A DNA stretch of 64,000 nt from Adiantum capillus-veneris (taxonomy: Eukaryota > Streptophyta > Polypodiopsida > Polypodiales > Pteridaceae). Each line of letters starts with the position of its first letter. The stretch's first letter is position 1. Below, in pieces: positions 23,840 through 33,789 of the stretch. Location: positions 141,206,640 through 141,270,639 of the forward strand of contig CM043955.1 in NCBI GenBank assembly GCA_014529385.2. The letters run 5' to 3'. The position numbers and the translations under genes are program-made. Under the pieces are notes generated by a model. That model saw only the letters and a program-made list of their open reading frames with translations, ran no database searches and had not been told where the DNA came from.

Positions 23840-26800
23840 TCAGGGCTTCTCATTGCCCTCAAGTAACATGGACGCACCTTCGCCGCTCTCATCATCATGA
23901 TATCGCATGCTATTGTATATCCTCTCATATACTTCAGTAGACAACTTGTATTGTAAAATTTGACCTAGGGATCCTGCAATAGCCTCCATTGGGAAACGTA
24001 TGGCCCTAACAATATGTGAGTAGATCATTACCGGAGATGTGTAATCCAATAGCCGGTATGTATCAGCCTTTCCTTCAACTTGGCCATAAAAAAAGACTTC
24101 AACAACTTGGCTCATCGGAATCGATGTTGAATCTCCACCCTCCTCCTCGTCATCTGATTCGTCATCCCTAATTGTATCCTCGGACTCTAGCAATGGTTTG
24201 ATGCAAATATATTTCCATCCTACATCTTCTCCACAACCCACGCATACACGGATCACAAAAGCATGAAAGTGATCGAAAGTGTATGGCGGTGCGGTTGTCC
24301 TGTGAATAGTCATCAGCACAATGAAATGAGCGGGAGCCAATGATGCACTCACAGTCCCATTGCAGATTGCGCTGCACTTCATCCGCACCAATAAGCCAAT
24401 AGACTCTTTGCGTATTACACCTCTGAGACTGTTCTCTTGGCTGAAAAGTTGCTTTCAAAAAGTTGACAACATCGTCTGCACACTTCATACGCCAGCCATC
24501 TGGTTTCAATTCCTCATGCGTCAAATTTCTCTTGATGACTGTCCTTGCCCCATCATGCTCACCTTTTCCATGGCCAGATGCAGAGAAGTTATGCATCATG
24601 TGCAAGCCTGTCATTTGATAGTACCTGGCCACAAAATAGTAACGTCTACGGGCCTTGAATTGTGAAGCAACACCATCTGACCAAACCCAATGTTGTTGCG
24701 GAGAATGTCCTCGTTCTTTCAGCCACTTATCATGCAGCAAGAAACAATGTTGTACAAACAATGTGTCATGTTGCTTGTCATCCGATATGTAGAAGTGTAG
24801 CGTCTTCTGTGTACCACCTGCTGCATTTCTTATATAAGTGATGTACACAAGTAATTTGACTTGGGTAGACCACCAATGCATTGAATGAATTTCATTCTAA
24901 ACTTTAAAGGAATAATTCTCCGCAAAGTCAATAACAGATACTACAACGTTGCTAGGAAAATTTTGCAAACAGTCCTTGAATTGTTGGTCTTGCCAGCGGA
25001 AGACAAAGTTGTGCCTGATGAAGCCTGTCAGATGGGCTGAAAATAGGCCAAGAAAAGTCCCACTTTTCATCCATTGCACAATCAAGTCCTTTCTCTTCTT
25101 CTCACTCCCACCTTCGTGTACCTGTCCTGTTCCAACCTCCATGAAAACCTTCACAGACACCTCCTTGCTATCCTATGCTATCTCATCGGGACAAAATGTC
25201 AACCTCCGTACTCCACATTGTGAGCAGTCCCCCATCATTTCTTTGCATGGTATTCACAATTTGGAGGCTTTGGGCAGATGATGGATTCCCACATATCGAT
25301 GATGTGCTGACACACTGCTTGGTTTTGCAAAACACGTTCCTCTCTCATCACCTCTGCAACAAACGGAGCAAGTGAAAAGGTGACCTTTCTCGTGGTGCCA
25401 AAACTTGTTCTACCTCATTTTATTAAGGGCCTCTTTGAAATAGAGCATCTGCACATGAACCACACAGCAATAAGTATTTCTGTCCTTCAACTTCTGTACA
25501 AAGTATGGCTTCCATGCCTCGAAGTATCTAAGAGACACTACCACTATTGGGTGAGCCTTCTTGAATCTTTGATACAGCTCAACCAATGGCACAAAAACAA
25601 AAAAGAAAAAAACCAACTTCATGGTACTGGTAAAATTTCACTACTGCAGTAGTGCCAAAACTGGCTTTAGACAGTTCCAAATATGGTACCGTAGATTTGG
25701 TATTGCCGGTAGGCTTTGGTACTCTATAGATATTATTTGGTACTCTACATATAGGCTTTGGTACTATCAGAAGTGTGGGGTACCCTGTAAATAGACTTCG
25801 GTCCTATATATAGTGATAGGCTTTGGTACTCTACAGAGAATATTTGGTACTCTACAGATAGTCTTTGGTGGTATCCGATGAGTTTGGTACTCTGTAAATA
25901 GTTTTTGGTTCTCTATACATAAGCATTCGTACTGGATAAATAGGTATTGGTACTCTATCGAGAGAGTTTGAAACTCTATGGATAGGCTTTGGCACTCGAT
26001 AGCTAGGATTTTGTACTCAATATACCGGATGTGGTACTCTACAGATCTGCTTTGGTACTCCATACATAGGCTTTGGTACTCGACTACACCGGATTTGGTA
26101 CTCTATAGATGTGCTTTGGTACTCCATAGATAGCCTTTGGTACTTGATAGATAGGATTTGGTACTCTACGTACAGGATTTCGTCCTATCAAAAGTGTGGA
26201 GTACCCTGTAAATAGATCCCGGTCCTATAGTGATAGGATTTGGTACTCTACAGAGAGGCTTTGGTGGTATCCATTGAGTTTGGTACTCTGTAAATAGACT
26301 TTGGTTCTCTATACATAGGCATTGGTACTGGATAATTAGGTTTTGGTACTCTATAGAGAGGCCCTTTAAACTCTATGGATAGGCTTTGGCACTCGATAGC
26401 TAGGATTTGGTACTTTATAGATATTCTTTGGTACTATAAACACCCTCTACTGTACAGCAGACTACCAAATTTGGTACTGTCTGGACCAAATAAGCCTTAA
26501 GTAGCACCAAACAAGATGTACAATTACTAGAAGTTGTTGGTACTTGAGATTCGTCGAGTAGATGTATAGGATGTTTGATGACACTTTTCCTTCCAATTCT
26601 CATCTTGCATATGTCTTTCTTGTTGGGTGAAACTCTACTCTCTGATGTCCAAAAGGCATATACCAAATCTCTTGTTTCATTGGTGATAATGGTTCCTCGT
26701 GGCAATTGTCTCTCACAAGCACTCAATGGCAACACTTCATCTTCATCTTTATTCTCTAGCCGTGAGCTTGCTGCAGCTACATTCCTTCGATGGATCCCCA

Positions 26801-27449
26801 GGATACTAGCCATTCTGGATTGGTTTACTGATTGTGAGTTTGTACTATTGTTTAGAATCATTGCCAAAGAGCTTCTCTTTACAAAAAGTTCACTTGTTGA
26901 ATGAGGGACCTTGATTTGAGTCAAAGTGTTGCGCACACCCGATACAACAGTGTCTTTGACTTTGCTGAAATTTGATGGTTGCAGCAAGGAAAATGTTTGG
27001 TGGTCCAAGAGTTGCCGGAATATTTCCTTCTGCTCATTCTTCGCAATCCCTACTGTTTGCTTACGCCAACATCGAGCCACCACTTCACAAATGTTCTTTC
27101 TTGACGTGGCTTCCCGTAATCCAAGAGCAGATGTAGGATGTCTTTCCTTGCTTCTCTGTGCTCGTTTCTTTGCAGCCCAATAATCACGAAGAAAAGCTTG
27201 ATTACCGGTACATGCAGCTGGAATACTAGTGCTAATGGAATTGATGTGCATCTGCTGCACATTGCTTGGGCCACCTTGTACCTCGTCAAAAGAGAGGAAC
27301 TCTGTGTTACCTTCCATCTCGTCGATAGAGAGGAGCTGTGCATCACCTTCTACCTCGTTGAAAGAGAGGTCCTGAGCATCACCTTCTATCTCATCGAAAG
27401 AAAGGTCATGAGCATCACCAAGCCAGTAATCTCCTGTGCTACTATCCAT
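23840..27449 (-). pseudogene. DDE-like transposase gene, uncharacterised family
   Basis: The gene starts at 27449 (MDSSTGDYWLGDAHDL). Residues 9-60 hold four imperfect 15-residue acidic repeats (consensus LSFDEVEGDAQ). Motifs FWTSESRVSPNKKDI and HPIHLLDESQ follow. Then comes a candidate intron (26542-25578) and LYQRFKKAHP, AWKPYFVQKLKDRNTYCC. The catalytic part reads VVSVIDFAENYSFKV (24915-24945, first Asp), a TAG in place of Gln at 24894, WSDGVASQFK (24660-24685, second Asp) and GHGKGEHDG (24550-24576, likely Glu). A Cys motif CFCDPCM is near 24240, and an acidic tail (DDESDDEEEGGD) ends at 23840. Shifts near 25400-25160 and 24220 break it. I recognise this motif set from uncharacterised eukaryotic proteins but cannot name the superfamily. 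Confidence 0.65.
25578..26542 (-). repeat. candidate intron made of GTACCAAA minisatellite
   Basis: On the minus strand the segment begins GTACCAAC just after the codon for the Q of DESQ and ends TTTTTTCTTTTTTG...TTGAG, with a pyrimidine tract. Joining at these sites keeps the reading frame (phase 0) and brings DESQ next to LYQRFKKAHP. About 800 of its 965 bp are degenerate units of roughly 20-30 bp around GAGTACCAAAGCCTATC. A higher-order duplication of 421 bp is visible (near 25771 and 26192). Confidence 0.62.
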
Positions 27450-27455
27450 TTGCAA

Positions 27456-27458
<3 letters not shown>

Positions 27459-27532
<74 letters not shown>
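27459..27532. repeat. (GA)n microsatellite in the 5' leader of the transposase-like gene
   Basis: About 37 GA repeats lie 10 bp upstream of the start codon at 27449, as CT on the coding strand. CT-rich leaders are common in plant genes. Their effect here is unknown. Confidence 0.95.
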
Positions 27533-27533
<1 letters not shown>

Positions 27534-28233
27534 CTCAAACACAGTAGCTCGGTGGCTATGGAGGCGGCAAGGAAGGCGAGAAGGTTCAAAACTGAGAGAG
27601 ACACACAGGGAGAGGGACGTGCGAGGGAGGGAGGGAGAGAGAGAGAGGTGCAGGAGTGAAAGCTCCCAACCGTAACCCCACCCGCCGGCCCTGCGTCACC
27701 CCCCACCTCTTCTTAGGATTGCATGCTTCTAAAGTTAAAAAAACGTTCCCAATTCCAAAAAAGTGCCCATGGTTTTTACACACAAGAATCACCAAGCATA
27801 TGTTGTGTCAAGGACACTCCTTTTTGTACCAACAAACCATGCTTTGACCCTCTTATCTTGATCAGCCCCAATACAAGATTGGTCCATGTGGATTAATCTT
27901 AACCAATGCAAACCTAGGTCCTCGACCTAGTTGTACATGTTAACACACAGAACAAATTCATACCAAGTTCATCGACTTAGGTTTTGTGAAGGTAGACCAA
28001 ACCAAACAAATTCAAACCGAAGTCATCCACCTTTTGCCGACCAATCTATGAGAGAGAGGGGGGGGGAGGAAGAGAGAGAGAAAGAGAAAGAGAGATCAAG
28101 TCAAGAAATCTATACAAGTTTGACATGGATGCAATTCATGTCTTCCAAGACCTTAAGATTCATCCATGTGGACAAAACCCAACAAATTTAAACGTGGATT
28201 ATTGACCTCTTGCAAACCACAGTCCATAGTCGA

Positions 28234-28320
<87 letters not shown>

Positions 28321-28401
28321 TGCTTTTGCAGTTGAGCATATGATGGACCTCATAATGGTGGATGATTGGACGCATGTGCAGGAAGGTCTATACGGGCCTC
28401 A
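27533..28401. other. non-coding stretch with GA-rich and TG/GA simple repeats
   Basis: No coding frame here is supported. Purine-rich GAGAGA runs lie at 27595-27650 and 28050-28095, and a compound (TG)n(AG)n microsatellite lies at 28234-28318. A short AACAAATTCA(A/T)ACC phrase recurs near 27950, 28005 and 28180, suggesting a weak ~70-170-bp dispersed repeat. Confidence 0.6.
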
Positions 28402-28851
28402 TCACTATATGGCACGACTCTGGCCAGGGGGGATTTAGGGCCCAAATTTGGGGGCGCGAGGCGGCTTTAATCTTGGCCGTCGGATCATGCAAAGAACTGA
28501 GGGTGAACTAGGGGTGAACTCGGGGCAAAAATGGCGCCCCAAGTTCACTCCTAGTTCACTCGCCTCGTGGGGTGTGGGTTGAACCTAGGACGTCTCGGTT
28601 GCCACACAAATGCCCTACCACCACACTAGTGTGCGTCGCTGTCCATGTTGGCATGGCACATGATCATACCCTGGTTTAAGCGCCCCTAGTTCACCCTCAG
28701 TTCACCCACTCCTAGCTTACCCCCCCCTAGTTCACCCTCAGTTCACCCCTAGTTCACTCTGTGATCCGACGGTGGAGATTAAAGCTGTCTCGCGCCCCAA
28801 ATTTGGGCCCTAGATCGATCCCCTCTGACCAAGAGCCGTGCCATATAGTGA
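28402..28851. mobile_element. foldback (MITE-like) element with long terminal inverted repeats
   Basis: The ends are TCACTATATGGCACG and its complement CGTGCCATATAGTGA. The inverted repeats stay alignable for about 85 bp (through GGGCCCAAATTTGGGG and CGTCGGATCA) and then continue as inverted arrays of TAGTTCACCC units, so nearly 130-150 bp pair on each side. The total is 450 bp with no coding capacity. The first bases (CACTA) resemble CACTA transposon ends, but I see no clear target-site duplication, so the superfamily is open. Confidence 0.8.
28570..28632 (-). ncRNA. tRNA-like (SINE-like) segment in the foldback centre
   Basis: On the minus strand the segment has a tRNA A-box-like TGGTGGTAGGGC (28623-28612) and, about 27 bases on, a B-box-like GGTTCAACCC (28585-28576). 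The spacing and the phrase GGTTCAACCC match internal RNA polymerase III promoters of tRNA-derived SINEs. It does not fold into an obvious complete tRNA, so it is a derivative, not a tRNA gene. Confidence 0.5.
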
Positions 28852-28914
28852 CAAGGCTATATGGGTGAGGCAAGCTGCCAGTTTCAAATGACTGGCTCGA
28901 GAGTCGAGCTACCC

Positions 28915-29360
28915 ATTTTTGCACACATACAATATTCCTTATCTTTGAGCTTGTCAAGAGGAAAATTTTAAAAATAAGTTTATGTTTTCAAATTATTTCA
29001 CTAGTTTTCTCTATTTTGGGATGGAATTTCTCCTTTTGCACTTGCCCTCAATCAACACTTTTGAAATTGGAAATGACACGATATTAACCAGACACGCATT
29101 TTTCCTGAGCATTGGTCCAAACCTACCTATAGGAGTTAAGCGTGAGGACGTCAAAGCAGTGTTTGGGAAAAATCATTTTTTCAAACATACAAAATTCATT
29201 TCCTTGAATTTGCCGAGAGGAAATTGTAGAAAATTAGGTTGTTTTTTAGGGATTTTTACACTATTTTTTTTCTCTTTTGGGGTAAAATTTCTCCTTTTCC
29301 ACTTGCCCTCAACCGGCATTTTTTTGAAATTGAAAACGCCACGATATCAAGGTTCGTGTC
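28915..29360. repeat. degenerate ~256-bp tandem duplication
   Basis: The stretch at 28915-29095 is repeated at about 29175-29350. Shared phrases are GGAATTTCTCC/GTAAAATTTCTCC, CACTTGCCCTCAA and GAAATTG...ACGATAT. Both copies are T-rich and diverged by perhaps 20-25%, with no coding signal. Confidence 0.65.
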
Positions 29361-31208
29361 ACACCGGGATAGGCAACCGATGGTCAAACCTAGGTGGCAC
29401 AACGTGATTCATCTAGCAAAAAGGTAAAGTTGGTCTCGCGCTCATGTCAGAGAGCTGGCCTTCCCCCCTCGGCCATCTTTTCAAGAGGGTAGCCAACTAC
29501 AAAGAAGGCGGGAGCTACTGTGACAAGATTTTGGCTCTGACAATCAGCACCAAGCACGATCATTGCACCACTTGCTTTAGGATGATTGGATGCACACAAT
29601 GTCCAGCTTTTGCCAAGAAAACCTGTGTGATTGCGTAATGATGGCCACCTTCGTAACCAGAGGGGGACGGGTGCCCCAGTGTGACAGGGGCCTAAGCTGA
29701 GACACATTTTTCCCGAACACTACATCAAAGTCTTCAGCCTAAAGAATCAAGATTAATGGTGAAAGACCCTAAACTCCGACTCGTAGGGTCAGAAAAATAT
29801 ATTTTCCCTTACCGGTAAAAATAAGGGCAAACTTGAATTTCTTGTGTTTTTTAGGTCAAAATTTAAAGCTTTTGCGGGTAAGTACACTTAAGATTGTGTA
29901 AAGTCTCCAACCTAATCAGGATTTTACACTTCAATCTATTAAAATACACTAGACCTTGGTTTTTTTCTAGCCCTGTGAGTCTGCCGCCATCACCACGTTT
30001 CGAGTTCTACACAAATCCTCTTGTGGCCTTTAGTGGTCCGGAGAAAATTAAAAAGTCGAGATCTTCCTTGTGAGCCTCCTGCTTCTCCTTGCGGTAGCAG
30101 AGCTTTAATTTGTTCCTTTCTACCCTCCAGGCAGTACCATTAATATTTCTTTCTAGACCCCTAGCTCGAACCCTAACCTTAATTTTACCCCTCCTGTCAG
30201 CTTTAGTCTAGCCATGCATGGTCCTAATCATCAACCCAACATGGGTCACTGTGGCATGGTTGCAAGCTGCGAACCTAGGTTTGCACCTTATAGTCACAAT
30301 GGGACTACCCATGAAATAAAACCATGGTACATTCTCCCAACCATAAAATAAAGTCTTTTCTACTAAAAAGCTACTTTCAAAGATTGTTAAAATATTTCAA
30401 TTTATGCTAATTTCAAGGGGACTAGAGCTTTCTCCTCTTTGTTGTGTGTGTGTGTGTGTGTTTTTTTTTTGCATATCAAAGAGTGAATACACACACACAC
30501 ACACACACACACACGAATATAAGGCTCGTGTCACACACGAGGGTAGGACAGGCCGAAAAAGAGCCCTTTTGGGCACCCATAATGTCAGACGGTCGGAGGA
30601 CACATTTACTTTGATTGATTCTTTCATTTTTGCGTAATTAACGAGCATTAGTGAGTTGGAGAATCATCAACCGCGGTGGCCAAAGGTCTACAGTTCACAC
30701 CCACTAGCCATCCTTCACGCACCTTCTTTTGCTCATGTGCATGTAGTGCCAAGGTTAGGCTGCTTTTTTGCTCTAGGGAAAATCACAGCCAGCCACTGGC
30801 TTTTTGCCATCTCACTTGTGCACATGTCCTGGCGGACGTGTGACAGAGGCCTTATAATACATATGTTTGTGACTATATAAATGATATACATATATATATG
30901 TAATTACTGTACTACTATTATTATGTATAATGTATATACTTGTGTGTTTTGTACTACATATATGTGTGTGTGTATAGATGTGTGTGTGTGTGTGTGTGTA
31001 TATATTATATGTATGTATATGTGTGTGTGTGTATATGTATATGATCTAGTGTGAGGGTGTCTATATATACAGATAGCTATATATACATACATATATGTAT
31101 GTATATTATAATACACATGTTTGTAAAAACATTAATTTTTTCCTATCTCTATATATTACTGTATCAAAAACATATGTACGCATATATATGTATGTTTGTG
31201 TGTATGTG
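29361..31208. other. intergenic DNA with CA/TG and TA microsatellites
   Basis: I see no supported gene. (TG)n at 30443-30460, a T run and (CA)n at 30488-30513 are close enough to form a short inverted repeat. A mixed (TATG)n/(TG)n region spans about 30880-31105. The rest has no recognisable repeat or coding bias. Confidence 0.55.
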
Positions 31209-31210
31209 TG

Positions 31211-31258
<48 letters not shown>

Positions 31259-31348
31259 CCACAACCTCACTTTTGTCCACCTGGTCAAATTTTTGTGAAG
31301 ATAATTCCCCTCACTTTCTCTAAGTGAGTGAGTTTTATTCCCCCCCCC

Positions 31349-31406
<58 letters not shown>

Positions 31407-31540
31407 CTATCCCCCCCCCCTCCTCTCTATCTCTCTCTCTCTCTCTCTCTCTCGTCCACCTGATCAAATTATTATGAGGACAATCTTCCTCACTCCCTAA
31501 GAGAGTGAGTTTTATCCTCTCTCTCTCTCTCTCTGAAAAT
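31209..31540 (+). repeat. (CT)n tracts and tandem 5' monomers of LINE 2
   Basis: Two related segments (from GTCCACCTGGTCAAAT at 31275 and GTCCACCTGATCAAAT at 31454, offset 179 bp) each include TGAG.A.AAT, CCTCACT and GTGAGTTTTAT. They are separated and bordered by CT runs (31213-31256, 31351-31402, 31429-31453, 31518-31534). Their position just before the endonuclease frame suggests tandem 5'-UTR monomers of LINE 2. Confidence 0.6.
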
Positions 31541-31583
31541 TCACTTAGAGGAGGATGCAAGTCCACCCAACAAATAGGAACAC

Positions 31584-32335
31584 ATGATCTACGAGACCAA
31601 CTCACGCTTGCAAATAAGATTTTGGAATTGTAACCGATATCCATGGAATGCGGGAATTGGCATTGATGAGCTTGCCAATGACTCCGATGTGATACTTCTT
31701 GTTGAAACATGGGAGCATGATGCGCAACAAATTCTTAGATTTGACAAATACGATGTGCATTCTTTGATGTGGGTAAAAAATGCAAAGTAACGTAGAGGCC
31801 AAGGAGGCATAGCATGTATGATCAAAAAGGGTTTGAAAGATGTTTCCATTGTCAAAGAAGATAATTATAAATGCTACTTATGGCTGAAAATCAGCCCACC
31901 AAATGCTCAAGTCATGTTTGTGGCTGGTTGCTACATTCGTCACTATGACTCCAACTTTTATGCTTGTTTGGATATGGGTAGAGATCATCCCTTTGTTGAA
32001 CTAGAGGAAGACATTGCTCATTACAAGGACCAGGGTGACTTCATTGTCTTTGGAGACATGAACGCTCGCACAAATATGTTACAACACGTCACACAACAAG
32101 TCGACATGCCGCATGTCTCAAGAAGAACGGATGACTCATACATGTATAATCAAAGCTCTAATGATGCAAAAGAACTGGATCACTATGGAAAGTCACTTCT
32201 ACATATGTGAAAAAGTATCAGAATGCTCACTGCAAATGGTGTATCTTTATGGAAAGGCACCAATGACTTTACATGTAGAAAGCACAATGGTGATAGCGTG
32301 ATTGATTGTATGTTGTTTTCGGAAGCCACTCTAGA
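31584..32335 (+). pseudogene. LINE 2 endonuclease, 5' part
   Basis: The frame begins near LQIRFWNCNRYPW (31605), with the first catalytic Asn, followed by VETWEH (Glu) and GDMNARTN near 32055. In-frame stops are TAA at 31788 and TGA at 32208 (the latter likely from CGA). The part after the second stop (CRKHNGDSVIDCML) continues to the copia insertion site at 32335. It would nick target DNA for reverse transcription. Confidence 0.8.
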
Positions 32336-32579
32336 TGTTACCATATACATGTGGTAGTAATGTATGTGTGAACACACTATGACTGTCGGGGCATTTTTTT
32401 CCTCTTTAATAGGAGGTTTTTTCCCCCGAGCATTGTATATACGCCCATCACTCTAGGGCTATCAACTTTCTATTGCACACTAGTAACACACTCTCTATTG
32501 TGTGCCTTGAGCTTCCTTCGTCTTCTCCAAGCTGTGTGTGTTTCTTTGCAACCCTAATTCCAAAAATTGGTATCAGAGC
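32336..32579 (+). repeat. 5' LTR and primer-binding site of the copia element
   Basis: The LTR starts TGTTACCATATACATG and ends CCCTAATTCCAAAA (CAACA in the other copies). TGGTATCAGAGC at 32568-32579 pairs with the 3' end of initiator tRNA-Met. An imperfect ATGTGTGAACACAC inverted repeat lies near 32361. Confidence 0.92.
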
Positions 32580-32896
32580 TGGTTGTGTCCTCTCGGGCTC
32601 AGTTGCCAGTTGCTCTAGCACACGCATGCTCACTTTCTTTGATTTTTGTGAGCTTTGGCAAGCGTTCGCTCGTAGGTCTGTTTAGATTTTTGATTCGGGC
32701 TCATTTCGACATTCGTTTCCACTACAGGCAGTACTGCACATGCTATTTTGTCATTTTAAGCAAAAGTTTTGTTAGTGTCGTTTTCTACATAACAGGTGCT
32801 TAATAGTCTTCTACAGTTTGTCCTGTATAGCATGTGTTGTTCCCGCTTCGTTTCTCCTCTTTTTGGGTAGTTTTCACATCAGGTGTAACATTTACC

Positions 32897-33789
32897 ATGG
32901 CTAACAACAACACAGATATGTTCAAGATGTTTGTTACCGAGGACATATCAAATGGGGACAATTACCCTATGTAGGCTTACATGATGCAACATGTTCTCAT
33001 GTCAAAGGGCGTCTGGAATATTTTGCAAGGAATTAATGTATGTCCTGGTTTTGAGGATGCAGGCGAAGTTGAGGATGTTGCAGGTCTTGCTGCAAGAATT
33101 GCTGCTATTAGAGTTGTTTTGCCTACAATAGAACAATCTCGTTGGGATGTAAAGGATGCACAAGCTCATGCATTGATTATGTTGCCTGTGAAGCGCACCA
33201 TTGTTCCTCACGTTCGTTCAACAAAATCTGCAAAACAGGCTTGGGATATTCTAGCAGGTCTTTATGCAAGCCGCAATGAGACTAAAATTGCTTTGCTGCG
33301 TAAAGAGCTGGAATCAAAGATTATGCATGAGGAAGATGATATGGACACTTTCCTTGCTGGTGTCAACGATATCAATGAGCAACTTATTTTTGCAGGTGAA
33401 GTCATTTAGAATAGTTCCCTTGTGTAGACTGTTCTTGATGCCTTACCAGATTCATACCAGACTTTTGCTAGTACTTGGAGATTAATGACCCAAGGAAATC
33501 CTGAACTTGTCAAGTTTGATGCATTATGCACATTGCTGTTGCAAGGGTCACTTTCCAGAAAAAACAAGACTAGGCAGCGTGCAATTGAACATGCTTTTAT
33601 TGCTTCTCAAAGAAAGGGTGGTAACAACAATGTAGCCACTTCTTATGGTTCTGCTGCGAGTGGCAAAACTTTTGTTCCTAATGCTTTTACTGGTAGCAAT
33701 TCATCTGGAAATTCTGGTGATAAGGGAAAAAAGAAGATGCGTTGCATTATTGTAGAGCTAATGATCATTTGATCAAGCAGTGTCTTTAG
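32897..33789 (+). pseudogene. gag: Ty1/copia gag (plus strand copy)
   Basis: The ATG at 32897 gives MANNNTDMFKMF. Stops occur at 32972 (TAG for the Trp kept in the minus copy), 33407 and 33425. The frame is otherwise the same to 33772. In the zinc knuckle near 33740 one base is missing, so CHYC becomes CIIV and the frame is lost. The minus-strand copy at 21348-22448 still has the knuckle. Length and motifs match the usual copia gag of about 300 residues. Confidence 0.88.

Noticed and set aside
28570-28632. Functional tRNA gene
   Set aside because: A- and B-box-like motifs are present, but no acceptor or anticodon stem can be formed.
28402-28851. Classical CACTA transposon
   Set aside because: The CACTA start is present, but no 3-bp target duplication is found and the long inverted repeats fit a foldback element better.
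29444-29638. Cys-containing 64-codon frame (KHDHCTTCFRMIGCTQC)
   Set aside because: The Cys spacing suggests a small zinc-binding peptide, but there is no start context, homologue or neighbour support, so chance is likelier.
31095-31323. Open frame with Ser-Leu repeat
   Set aside because: It is a product of the CT run and has no family resemblance.
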